Assembly: GCA_031548515.1 (NCBI GenBank)
Contig: JAVBRB010000036.1
Coordinates: forward strand, 1-30,165
DNA length: 30,165 nucleotides
Origin: UBA940 sp031548515
Lineage (GTDB): Bacteria > Bacteroidota > Bacteroidia > Bacteroidales > Rikenellaceae
Direction of reading: 5' to 3'
Positions 23,253 through 30,165 of the stretch are shown here, piece by piece (within the stretch, counting starts at the first letter, position 1; each line of letters starts with the position of its first letter). The position numbers were made by a program, and so were the translations under genes. The notes under the pieces are model-generated. The model had not been told where the DNA came from, did not search any database, and was given only the letters and a program-made list of their open reading frames with translations.

Positions 23253-24551
23253 TTATCGATCCGTAACGGAGCACTCCAGAGATTCGTCTTCTGCATTCCA
23301 GCCGCCGAGCGTAACTCCGGCGACGGCGTTTATGAGCGACGGATCATACGGAGTGCGGACTCTGATGTAGTTTTCCGTGAAGCCATACATCATGCCCTCC
23401 TTGCGGCTTCCCTCGAAAAGGACCTTCGCTTGCCTTCCGGTGAATCGTTCGGCGAACTCCATGTGAAGGCGGGCGCCCAATTCGCCCAGGCGGGCTGCTC
23501 TTTCGGCGGCGGTCTTCGGGGAGACCTTGCCCGGCATGTCGACGGCAGGCGTTCCCGGCCTTTCCGAGAATGGGAAAACATGGAGATACGACGGTGCAAG
23601 TTCTTCCAGGAAACGGTATGTTGTTTCGAAATCTTCGTCCGTTTCACCAGGAAAACCGACTATCACGTCCACACCGAAAAAGGTATCCGGCGAGATGCTG
23701 CGCACTTTTGCGACACAGTCGGCAAATTTAGCGCCGGTGTAGCGGCGGCGCATCAGTCCGAGTATGCGGTCACTGCCGCTCTGCAAAGGGATATGGTAAT
23801 GGGGCTGGAATTTCATCGATCCTGCGCAGAATTCTATTATTTCATCGCTCAGCAGGTTCGGCTCGATAGATGAGATGCGGTAGCGTTCGATGCCGTCTAC
23901 AGTGTCGAGTTCACGCAGCAGGTCGATGAATCGCTCGTTGGTCGTGCGCCCGAAATCACCCGTGTTTATGCCCGTCAGCACTATCTCCTTAATACCCTGC
24001 AAGGCAATCTCGCATGCCTGTTCGACGGCTTTCTCAATAGGAATATTGCGACTCTTTCCGCGGGCGTAATGTATCGTGCAGTATGAGCATTTGTAGTCGC
24101 AGCCGTCCTGTACTTTCAGGAATGCGCGCGTGCGGTCTCCGCCCGACCATGCCGCAAAAAACGAGTCTATCTCGGAATACGGGCACGCCTCGACCTGTTT
24201 TCCGCCCTTTTCCGCGGCGGCCGCGACAACCCTGAAAACATCCTCCTTGAAATTGTTGCCGAACACGAAATCGACCCCTTCCATTGCGGCGATGGATTCG
24301 GGATTCAACTGCGCGTAACAGCCCGTAACGGCGATAACGGCATCCGGACTGCGGCGATGGAGCTTATTAATAAGGTTGCGGCATTTTTTATCGGCATGGG
24401 CCGTGACCGAGCAACTGTTTATGACGTAAACGTCGGCCTCGGAGTTGGGCCCCACACGCGTGAAACCAGCCCCGGCAAACATTCTTGCCAACGTGGAACT
24501 CTCCGCGAAATTGACCTTGCAGCCCAAAGTATGGAATCCGACCTTTTTCAT
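23253..24551 (-). CDS. mtaB: tRNA (t6A37) methylthiotransferase MtaB
   Basis: MtaB is a radical SAM enzyme that adds a methylthio group to N6-threonylcarbamoyladenosine 37 of tRNAs reading ANN codons. The 432-residue protein has the UPF0004 domain with cluster cysteines C11 (LGCKVN), C47 (NSCSV) and C78 (TGCYAQ). It then has the radical SAM motif CDYKCSYC at 151-158 and a C-terminal TRAM-like region (RQAKVLFEGSRKEGMMYG, NYIRVRTPYD). It appears monocistronic. The ATG at 24551 lies only a few bases past an exact -7 element, so the message may be almost leaderless. Confidence 0.93.
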   Translation of the reverse strand: MKKVGFHTLGCKVNFAESSTLARMFAGAGFTRVGPNSEADVYVINSCSVTAHADKKCRNLINKLHRRSPDAVIAVTGCYAQLNPESIAAMEGVDFVFGNNFKEDVFRVVAAAAEKGGKQVEACPYSEIDSFFAAWSGGDRTRAFLKVQDGCDYKCSYCTIHYARGKSRNIPIEKAVEQACEIALQGIKEIVLTGINTGDFGRTTNERFIDLLRELDTVDGIERYRISSIEPNLLSDEIIEFCAGSMKFQPHYHIPLQSGSDRILGLMRRRYTGAKFADCVAKVRSISPDTFFGVDVIVGFPGETDEDFETTYRFLEELAPSYLHVFPFSERPGTPAVDMPGKVSPKTAAERAARLGELGARLHMEFAERFTGRQAKVLFEGSRKEGMMYGFTENYIRVRTPYDPSLINAVAGVTLGGWNAEDESLECSVTDR

Positions 24552-24556
24552 CGCTG

Positions 24557-24564
24557 CAAATATA
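24557..24564 (-). promoter_or_regulatory. -7 element of mtaB
   Basis: The minus strand reads TATATTTG, an exact TAnnTTTG match, ending six bases before the mtaB ATG. The expected start site would fall at or next to the start codon. Confidence 0.45.
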
Positions 24565-24665
24565 GTGAAAGGTGAGAGATAAGCGAAAGTTTGCTTTCAG
24601 CTTATCCGAACCGCATCCTATATTCTACAAATATCGGAAATTTCCGGGATTATTCCTCTCCTTTA

Positions 24666-24732
24666 GTCATAGGAAGCGGAGCGAAAAATTCCGACATGAC
24701 GGTCTTGAATTCTTTGCTCCGCTCAGAGTGAC
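24666..24732. repeat. Inverted repeat of the GTCAnnnnGAGCGGAGC type
   Basis: Two 26-base arms (24666-24691 and 24707-24732) are reverse complements at about 19 of 26 positions, with AGCGGAGC and AATTC fully matching, around a 15-base loop. The style (GTCAC...GAGCGGAGC...GAATTC) resembles dispersed extragenic palindromes seen in many bacterial genomes. It lies between the 76-residue orphan gene and mtaB. Confidence 0.75.
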
Positions 24733-24759
24733 AGGAACATGTATGGGCCGCTCACCAGT

Positions 24760-24990
24760 TTATACCCGGCGGACGAATTTGCGGAAACGTTCCAGGCCCT
24801 CGCGGACGGTATCGTTGCCCGTCACAGGCATTTCATCTTCGCTCAGGCGCACGATTAGCCCGTTGGCGTCGAGGATGTAGACATTGCGGCTGTTCCAGTT
24901 GTCGTATCTGCCGGGTGTAGTGGAATCCAGATCGTCAGCGCCGACGATAGAATCGATAAGGCTGCGGGTTAGTTTTTTCAAAGCTTTCAT
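24760..24990 (-). CDS. Hypothetical 76-residue protein
   Basis: I do not recognise this protein. From the ATG at 24990 it encodes 76 mostly polar residues with a basic N-terminus (MKALKKLTRS) and a basic C-terminus (RFRKFVRRV), and a central NVYILDANGLIVRLSE that looks like a beta-hairpin. The frame is open further to a TTG at 25047, but the ATG is more natural. No signal peptide or membrane segment is present. It lies right at the composition change and is divergent from ispE. It is supported only by open frame and amino-acid balance. Confidence 0.5.
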   Translation of the reverse strand: MKALKKLTRSLIDSIVGADDLDSTTPGRYDNWNSRNVYILDANGLIVRLSEDEMPVTGNDTVREGLERFRKFVRRV

Positions 24991-25115
24991 TATGATCGGG
25001 TTTTTTATTGTTTTTAACAGCGCCGTTCTTTTATTGCTGACTCGCAAGGACGAAAAATATTTTACACGGGGTAATATTTTTTTACCGAAAGCGTTTTTTT
25101 GCGGATTCTTTGTGT

Positions 25116-25123
25116 TATTTTTG
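25116..25123 (+). promoter_or_regulatory. -7 element of ispE
   Basis: TATTTTTG matches TAnnTTTG exactly and lies 21 bases before the ispE ATG in a very AT-rich stretch. No well-spaced -33 element is visible. Confidence 0.5.
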
Positions 25124-25144
25124 AGTACCGGAATAAATTAACCC

Positions 25145-25981
25145 ATGATCGGTTTCGCTTCCTGCAAGATCAATATCGGACTGGACGTGGTCGCGCGCCG
25201 TGCGGACGGCTACCATGACCTGCAAACGATGATGCTGCCCGTGACGGGGCTGTGCGACGCCGTGGAGTTACTGGAAGCGGACGAAAGTTCGCTCGAAGTC
25301 TACGGTGTGGCCCTCGATTGCCCGCCTGAAAAGAACCTTTGCATGAAGGCCCTGCGGCTGATGCAGGAGCGTTTCGGGGCGGGCGAGGCCCGGATATGCC
25401 TCCAGAAGGCCGTTCCCTCGGGGGCGGGGCTGGGGGGCGGGTCGGCCGATGCGGCTGCCGTGGTGACGGCCTGCAACGCGTTCTTCTCCCTGGGCCTGAA
25501 TGACGCGCAGATGGAAGAGGCGGCGGCGACGCTGGGCAGCGATGTGCCCTTCTTCATTCGCAACCGCCCGGCGATGGCCTCGGGACGGGGCGAAGTGCTC
25601 AGCCCGGCGCCCGCAGGCGTGCTGGCCCGGCTGGCGGGCAAGCACCTGCTGATCGTCAAGCCTCCCGTGGCGGTGAGCACCGCCGAGGCCTATGCGGGCA
25701 TTCACCCCGTGCGCCCCGCCGAACCACTCGCCGAACGCCTCGGGCGCGATATGCAGAGCTGGCATTGGTCGGTGTTCAACGCTTTCGAACGGCACGTCTT
25801 CGCCGCGCATCCCATCCTTTCCGTGCTCAAGGAGACCCTCTACGCGATGGGGGCCACATACGCCTCGATGTCCGGCTCGGGCTCGGCCCTGTACGGTATT
25901 TTCGACAGGGCCCCGGAGGCGGATCTGTTCCCGGAAGAGATATTCGTTTACCAACAGGTCATATCCCCGCAGGATAAATAG
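25145..25981 (+). CDS. ispE: 4-diphosphocytidyl-2-C-methyl-D-erythritol kinase
   Basis: IspE phosphorylates CDP-methylerythritol in the MEP route to isoprenoid precursors. The 278-residue GHMP kinase shows the N-terminal Lys8 in ASCKINIGLDV, RADGYHDLQTMM, the glycine-rich ATP loop PSGAGLGGGSADAAA (91-105), GSDVPFFI with Asp132, and a C-terminal SMSGSGSALYGIF. All key residues are present. It is much richer in G+C than the genes to its left (47/60 in the sampled block). It faces rnc and shares a terminator with it. Confidence 0.95.
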   Translation: MIGFASCKINIGLDVVARRADGYHDLQTMMLPVTGLCDAVELLEADESSLEVYGVALDCPPEKNLCMKALRLMQERFGAGEARICLQKAVPSGAGLGGGSADAAAVVTACNAFFSLGLNDAQMEEAAATLGSDVPFFIRNRPAMASGRGEVLSPAPAGVLARLAGKHLLIVKPPVAVSTAEAYAGIHPVRPAEPLAERLGRDMQSWHWSVFNAFERHVFAAHPILSVLKETLYAMGATYASMSGSGSALYGIFDRAPEADLFPEEIFVYQQVISPQDK

Positions 25982-26000
25982 TCCCCCTTTAAAAAACATA

Positions 26001-26025
26001 AAGCCCGGTCACGATAACCGGGCTT
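26001..26025. terminator. Terminator between convergent ispE and rnc
   Basis: A 9-bp stem AAGCCCGGT / ACCGGGCTT has a 7-base loop. On the minus strand it is followed by TATGTTTTTT, the better T-tract, so it mainly serves rnc. On the plus strand the tail is weaker. Confidence 0.85.
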
Positions 26026-26097
26026 CGCTATTTACGGGGTTTTGTTGCCGCTCGTTCAGACGAATCAGCCTGAAAAAGGGTTCCTGTTTCTCAGATA

Positions 26098-26871
26098 TCA
26101 ATATCCTTCCTCATCGGCAAGCTCCAACAGCCGGTCGCTGTTGTTGTCCGAGAGCACCAGGCCCGAGAGCACACAGGCGGCCTGCTGTTCGGCCTCTTTC
26201 TTCGAGTTGCCCTCGCCGCGGGCCATTTCGATCCCGTCAATCTCCACCCGTGCGAGGAACGTGGGACGATTGGGGGCGAACCCGGGGCCGTTGCCCGTGT
26301 GGAAGACGATCGAGCGGCGGCTCTTCTGGCACCATTCGATCAGGCGGCTCTTGAAGTCGATTTCTTCAGTGACCAGCTTGCCCAAATCGAGGTGGCGGGC
26401 GAAGATGCGGTTGATCATCAGCCGGTTCGTGTAATCATACCCCCGGTCGAGGTAGATCGCCCCGATCATCGCCTCCATCGCGTCGCCGAAGAGGTTGTTG
26501 CGCATCCCGGGATGGTTGCGCCCCTCGTTGCGGATCACGTGCGACGCCAGGCCGATGTCCTCCGAAAGCTGGTTGAGCGACACGCGCGAAACGATCTTCT
26601 GGCGCATCTGCGTGAGGAACCCCTCGTCGCGGTCGGGAAATTCGACGAACAGGTAGTCCGACACGATGGCCTCCAGGACCGCGTCGCCCAGGAATTCCAG
26701 GCGCTCGTTGTTGATCGGGGTGCCGTCTTCGAGGAATAAAGAAGCTGACCTGTGCAGACAGGCCAGCTTATAGAGTTCTATATTATGGGGGCGAAGCCCG
26801 AAAATATCGTCCAGGATCGCATACCACTCCTTGTCGGGGCCGAAACGTCTTTTCCAGAAACGGAGCAACAT
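26098..26871 (-). CDS. rnc: Ribonuclease III
   Basis: RNase III cuts double-stranded RNA, including rRNA precursors. The 257-residue protein has the signature NNERLEFLGDAVLE (54-67), a second metal-site helix GDAMEAMIGAIYLDRGYD, and a C-terminal double-stranded RNA-binding domain (FKSRLIEWCQKS ... ARGEGNSKKEAEQQAA). Length is normal. It follows fabF by 24 bases, giving the acpP-fabF-rnc operon common in Bacteroidota. Confidence 0.96.
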   Translation of the reverse strand: MLLRFWKRRFGPDKEWYAILDDIFGLRPHNIELYKLACLHRSASLFLEDGTPINNERLEFLGDAVLEAIVSDYLFVEFPDRDEGFLTQMRQKIVSRVSLNQLSEDIGLASHVIRNEGRNHPGMRNNLFGDAMEAMIGAIYLDRGYDYTNRLMINRIFARHLDLGKLVTEEIDFKSRLIEWCQKSRRSIVFHTGNGPGFAPNRPTFLARVEIDGIEMARGEGNSKKEAEQQAACVLSGLVLSDNNSDRLLELADEEGY

Positions 26872-26895
26872 AAGTGCCGGCCCCCACGTGAGGGT

Positions 26896-28146
26896 TTAGA
26901 TTTTCTTGAGGATGACCGTCGAGTTGTGGCCTCCGAAACCGAACGTGTTGCTCAGCGCGTAGGTGATGTCGCGCTTCTGCGCTTTGTTCGCCGTCAGGTT
27001 GAGCTTGGGGTCGATTTCGGGATCGAGGTTCTGCAGGTTGATGGTCGGGGCGATGATCCCGCGGTTGAGCGACATGATACAAGCCAGCGCCTCGATCGCT
27101 CCGGCGGCGCCCAGCAGGTGGCCGGTCATCGACTTGGTGGCGTTGATATTCAGGTTATATTTATGTTCGCCGAACACCAGGGCGATACCGTTCAACTCGG
27201 CGGGGTCGCCCGCGGGGGTCGACGTGCCGTGGGTGTTCACCAGGTCGATGTCCTGGGGGGTGATGCCTGCGTCCTTGATGGCGTGCATCATCGACAGGCG
27301 GTTGCCCAGCCCCTCGGGATGGGGGGCGGTCAGGTGGTAGGCATCGGCACTCATGCCGCCGCCGGCTACCTCGGCGTAAATCTTGGCCCCGCGCTTCACG
27401 GCGTGCTCATACTCTTCGAGGATGAGGGCCCCGGCGCCTTCGCCGATCACGAAGCCGTCGCGGTCCTTATCGAAGGGGCGCGAAGCCGTCTTGGGGTCGT
27501 CGTTGCGGGTGGAGAGGGCCTGCATGGCGTTGAAGCCGCCCACCCCGGGTTCATTGACCGCAGCCTCCGAGCCGCCCACGATCATCACGTCGGCGTTGCC
27601 CAGGCGGATGTGCATCACCGAGTCGATGATGGCGTGGTTGGACGAAGCGCAGGCCGAAACGGTGCAGTAGTTGGGGCCCATGAAGCCGTATTTCATGGAG
27701 ATGTGTCCGGCCGCCAGGTCGGCGATCATTTTAGGTATGAAGAAAGGGCTGTAGCGGGGGATGAATCCGCCCTCTACAAAACCCTTTACTTCCTGGTAGA
27801 ACGTTTCCAGTCCACCTATACCTGAGGCCCAGATCACGCCCGCTTTTTCGAGGTCGATCTGTGCAGGCACGATACCCGAGTCCTCCATGGCCTGCGTCGC
27901 CGCGACCAGGGCGTACTGCGAGTAGAGGTCGTACTTGCGGACCTCCTTGCGGTCGAAGAAATCGGCCGAATTGTAATTCTTTACCTCACACGCGAATTTC
28001 GTTTTGAAGTTCGTAGCGTCGAACCGGGTGATGTCGCCCGCTCCGCTAACCCCGTTGCAGAGGTTGTCGAAGTATTCCTGAATGGTGTTACCCAACGGGT
28101 TGATGGTTCCAAGACCAGTTACAACTACTCTTCTTTTTGCGCTCAT
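26896..28146 (-). CDS. fabF: 3-oxoacyl-ACP synthase II
   Basis: FabF elongates acyl-ACP by condensation with malonyl-ACP. The 416-residue protein carries the Cys-His-His triad: Cys166 in TVSACASSN, His306 in NTHGTSTPAGD and His343 in SMTGHLLGAAGA with Lys338. The N-terminal VVVTGLGTINPLG and C-terminal NTFGFGGHNS are typical. It lies 58 bases downstream of acpP and 24 bases upstream of rnc, so the carrier and the synthase are made together. Confidence 0.97.
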   Translation of the reverse strand: MSAKRRVVVTGLGTINPLGNTIQEYFDNLCNGVSGAGDITRFDATNFKTKFACEVKNYNSADFFDRKEVRKYDLYSQYALVAATQAMEDSGIVPAQIDLEKAGVIWASGIGGLETFYQEVKGFVEGGFIPRYSPFFIPKMIADLAAGHISMKYGFMGPNYCTVSACASSNHAIIDSVMHIRLGNADVMIVGGSEAAVNEPGVGGFNAMQALSTRNDDPKTASRPFDKDRDGFVIGEGAGALILEEYEHAVKRGAKIYAEVAGGGMSADAYHLTAPHPEGLGNRLSMMHAIKDAGITPQDIDLVNTHGTSTPAGDPAELNGIALVFGEHKYNLNINATKSMTGHLLGAAGAIEALACIMSLNRGIIAPTINLQNLDPEIDPKLNLTANKAQKRDITYALSNTFGFGGHNSTVILKKI

Positions 28147-28204
28147 GGGACTTTCCTTAGCGTTTAGTCAAAATTCGGTGTTCGGTTTAGCCCGGAAGGT
28201 GTGA

Positions 28205-28438
28205 TTACTTCTTGGCTTCGATGTAGGTGATGGCGTCGCCTACGGTGGTGATCTTCTCGGCGTCTTCGTCGGGGATCGAGATCTCGAATTCTTTTTCGAA
28301 TTCCATGATCAGCTCCACGGTGTCGAGCGAGTCGGCGCCAAGGTCGTTGGTAAAGCTGGCTGCAGGTACCACTTCGGCAGCGTCCACACCAAGTTTATCA
28401 ACGATAATCTCGGTCACTTTCGATGAAACTTCAGACAT
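28205..28438 (-). CDS. acpP: Acyl carrier protein
   Basis: ACP carries growing acyl chains on a 4'-phosphopantetheine arm. The 77-residue acidic protein has the attachment motif GADSLDTVELIMEFE, with Ser37 as the modified residue. It is the standard size and composition for AcpP and leads the acpP-fabF-rnc operon, with a matching -7 element about 70 bases upstream. Confidence 0.98.
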   Translation of the reverse strand: MSEVSSKVTEIIVDKLGVDAAEVVPAASFTNDLGADSLDTVELIMEFEKEFEISIPDEDAEKITTVGDAITYIEAKK

Positions 28439-28506
28439 GATCTTAAAGGTTTAAGGTTTGACTTATAAAATTGCTTGTTATCCAATTTTTCAAAGGCAAT
28501 TCGCTG

Positions 28507-28514
28507 CAAAAGTA
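28507..28514 (-). promoter_or_regulatory. -7 element of acpP-fabF-rnc promoter
   Basis: The minus strand reads TACTTTTG, an exact TAnnTTTG match, leaving a leader of about 60 bases before acpP. The -33 element is not clear. Confidence 0.6.
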
Positions 28515-28629
28515 ACACATTTTTTTGAATCCGCGCCAGAATCCCCCGCCAAAAAACCGATTGGGGCACTATATGTCTCATAATAAATTAATTGCCCGGG
28601 CTAAAATCACGGCTTTCCTGGACAAAAAA

Positions 28630-28662
28630 GGTTCCCAGACAGCCTTGGGCCGTCTGGGAACC
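28630..28662 (-). terminator. Terminator of the first beta-barrel gene
   Basis: A perfect 11-bp stem GGTTCCCAGAC / GTCTGGGAACC with an 11-base loop is followed on the minus strand by TTTTTTG. It lies 27 bases past the stop of the gene at 28689. Confidence 0.92.
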
Positions 28663-28688
28663 GATTGTTCGCTCCGCGGGAGCGGGGT

Positions 28689-29297
28689 TTAGAACTTGTA
28701 GATGAAGCCGAGCCGGAGGTTGTCCGTGTTGACTACATTATCGGCGTTGGCGCCCAGCCCGAAGCTGGTGTAGTTTGATCCGCTATCGCCCTTGACCGAT
28801 CTGTAGCCTATGGATGCGAAGTTACTGGTGGTATAGATGACCACATGGTCGGTGATACTGTAAGCGAGCTCCGGCGAGAGGTTGACGCCCCACAGGGTGT
28901 ACATACTTTCGGTCGTAGTACCGTCCGGATACTCCGATTCGGCTTTGCGGCGGCCCACATGGCCGGCCAGTTTGGCGATGGCCTCGAACTTACCAATCCG
29001 GAAAAAGGAGTAGCGGGCAAAGGGAGCCACCCGCCATTCTTTGTAAGCGAAGGAGTAATTCCGGCTAAGGTTATATTTATTCTTGTACACAATAAACTCC
29101 AAACCGATATCGAAACGATCGTTCAGGTAGTAGCCGATGGTGGGATTGACGTTCCAGTTGGTGGTGGTGGTTTTTTCGCCGACGTCGGGCTTGTTGCTGT
29201 CGGAGCTGATACCTATCGAACCACCGAGGTAAATCTGCGCACGGGAAACCGTTGCGCCCAGAACCATGGCTGCAAAAATAATCAGGGCCTTTCTCAT
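28689..29297 (-). CDS. Outer-membrane beta-barrel protein, paralog 1
   Basis: The 202-residue product has a signal peptide (MRKALIIFAAMVLGATVSRAQ) and an eight-strand-style small barrel with YLGGSIGISSDS, WNVNPTIGYYLNDRFDIGLE, APFARYSFF and a terminal LRLGFIYKF ending in Phe, as expected for outer-membrane insertion. It is clearly related to the next gene upstream. Such small barrels in Bacteroidota are of unknown function. A -7-like element (7 of 8) is at 29365-29372, so it may be transcribed separately from its neighbour, which has its own terminator. Confidence 0.85.
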   Translation of the reverse strand: MRKALIIFAAMVLGATVSRAQIYLGGSIGISSDSNKPDVGEKTTTTNWNVNPTIGYYLNDRFDIGLEFIVYKNKYNLSRNYSFAYKEWRVAPFARYSFFRIGKFEAIAKLAGHVGRRKAESEYPDGTTTESMYTLWGVNLSPELAYSITDHVVIYTTSNFASIGYRSVKGDSGSNYTSFGLGANADNVVNTDNLRLGFIYKF

Positions 29298-29375
29298 AAC
29301 TGTTTTTGAGTTTGACGATATCCGTTTCGTTTTTCACGATCCCGGCACGAACTTAAAAAGGATGCAAAGCTTGAA

Positions 29376-29411
29376 AACTGTGGCCGGAAGAATCCCTGTC
29401 CAGCCACAGTT
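29376..29411 (-). terminator. Terminator of the second beta-barrel gene
   Basis: Stem AACTGTGGC / GCCACAGTT (9 bp, perfect) with an 18-base loop is followed on the minus strand by TTCAAGC, giving a TTTTC tail. Confidence 0.7.
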
Positions 29412-29428
29412 AATTGATGATGAGTCAT

Positions 29429-30064
29429 TTAAAACTTGCAGATAAAGCCGATCTGGATGTCGCCCGTGTTCTTGACGTTGGTGGCGTCGGCGTTGAAACC
29501 GAATTTGCTGAAGGTGCCGACTTTCGTGTCGTTGTTTTTCTCCGAAACAGAGTAATAGCCCAGGGTGGCGAAGCTGCTGGTGGTGTAGAGAACCACTTTG
29601 TCCGTCAGGTTGTAAGCGATCACCGGGGCTAGGTCGACCCCCCAGTCGGATAATTTGTATTCGTCCGTATCGCCGTCCCAGGAGTCCTCGACCTTGCTCC
29701 CGCCGAAACCTGCGGACAGTTTGGCGATGACCTCCCATTTGCCCACCCGGAAGAATGAGTAGCGGGCGAAAGGCGCAATCGCCCATCCGTTGATTTTGCC
29801 GGTGCCAGTCAGATTATCGAAGTAGTTTTCCAGGTCGATGTCCTTTGCCCCGTTCAGCCTCAGGTCCAATCCTATATCGAACCGGTCGTTCAGATAGTAA
29901 CCGATCGTCGGGTTTACATTCCATCTGCTGGATGTGGTTTTTTCGCCGCCTTCGGGTTTGTAGCTGTCGGAGCTGAAACCTACCGAACCGCCGAGGTAAA
30001 CCTGAGCATTCGAAGCCGTTGCGGCCATCACCAGGGCGGCCAGGACAATCATTGTCTTTTTCAT
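29429..30064 (-). CDS. Outer-membrane beta-barrel protein, paralog 2
   Basis: From the ATG at 30064 the product is 211 residues with signal peptide MKKTMIVLAALVMAATASNAQ. It shares with paralog 1 the blocks YLGGSVGFSSDS, WNVNPTIGYYLNDRFDIGLD, APFARYSFFRVGKWE, YTTSSFATLGY and the end QIGFICKF. Differences concentrate in the segments between strands, probably the surface loops. An ATG at 30139 would place 25 unlikely residues before the signal peptide and would overlap an upstream inverted repeat (30114-30135). Confidence 0.85.
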   Translation of the reverse strand: MKKTMIVLAALVMAATASNAQVYLGGSVGFSSDSYKPEGGEKTTSSRWNVNPTIGYYLNDRFDIGLDLRLNGAKDIDLENYFDNLTGTGKINGWAIAPFARYSFFRVGKWEVIAKLSAGFGGSKVEDSWDGDTDEYKLSDWGVDLAPVIAYNLTDKVVLYTTSSFATLGYYSVSEKNNDTKVGTFSKFGFNADATNVKNTGDIQIGFICKF

Positions 30065-30113
30065 AACTTGTTTGGGGTTTGGGTTGATACTTGTTTCTTT
30101 TTTAACGAAAAAT

Positions 30114-30135
30114 TGGTCAATGTAATAATTGACCA
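30114..30135. promoter_or_regulatory. Inverted repeat upstream of beta-barrel paralog 2
   Basis: TGGTCAAT and ATTGACCA form a perfect 8-bp inverted repeat with a 6-base spacer, 50 bases upstream of the start codon. It could be an operator or a leader hairpin; no regulator is identified. Confidence 0.4.
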
Positions 30136-30165
30136 TCAATATTTATCCGAATCAGCGCCAGAGAG

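Overview
The window looks like core chromosome of a Bacteroidota bacterium, most likely a Rikenellaceae/Alistipes-type gut lineage. The phylum call rests on gene neighbourhoods (serC-serA-DUF1015, rpoN-asnS, acpP-fabF-rnc, DUF4271-hemD-rnpA-yidD), on repeated matches to the Bacteroidota promoter -7 element TAnnTTTG, and on the absence of clear Shine-Dalgarno sequences. The family call is inference. I see no phage, insertion sequence, CRISPR array or defence island.

Layout, left to right. Bases 1-118 are homopolymer-rich and look like a contig-end artefact. From 124 to 6771 all genes are on the minus strand: a degenerate PAP2-like membrane protein, a small membrane protein, an S41 C-terminal processing protease, an orphan sensor histidine kinase, DUF4271 and HemD, followed by rnpA and yidD. 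Next comes rpoN (sigma-54), interrupted by an in-frame TAA, then asnS, a FabH-like ketosynthase, tRNA-Gln(UUG), meaB overlapping a thioredoxin-fold protein that lacks its CxxC, and an outer-membrane beta-barrel protein. The serine operon serC-serA-DUF1015 follows. At about 18.1 kb transcription diverges into a plus-strand operon yicC-gmk-nadD-small TPR-like protein, followed by a DUF3109 protein. A CotH-family protein, mtaB and a 76-residue orphan are on the minus strand.

At about 25.1 kb the base composition changes sharply. Hand counts of 60-base blocks give 30/60 G+C at 19981-20040, against 47/60 at 25381-25440 and 43/60 at 27181-27240. The right-hand block holds ispE (plus), the operon acpP-fabF-rnc (minus), and two tandem paralogous outer-membrane beta-barrel genes.

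Most genes are housekeeping: serine synthesis, fatty-acid synthesis, tRNA charging and modification, isoprenoid and NAD synthesis, RNA processing. The most notable item is the broken sigma-54 gene: one sense-to-stop change would remove the whole promoter-reading end of the factor. Secondary items are the composition break, a dispersed palindromic repeat present twice, and several catalytically degenerate family members. I found no convincing previously undescribed multi-gene system.
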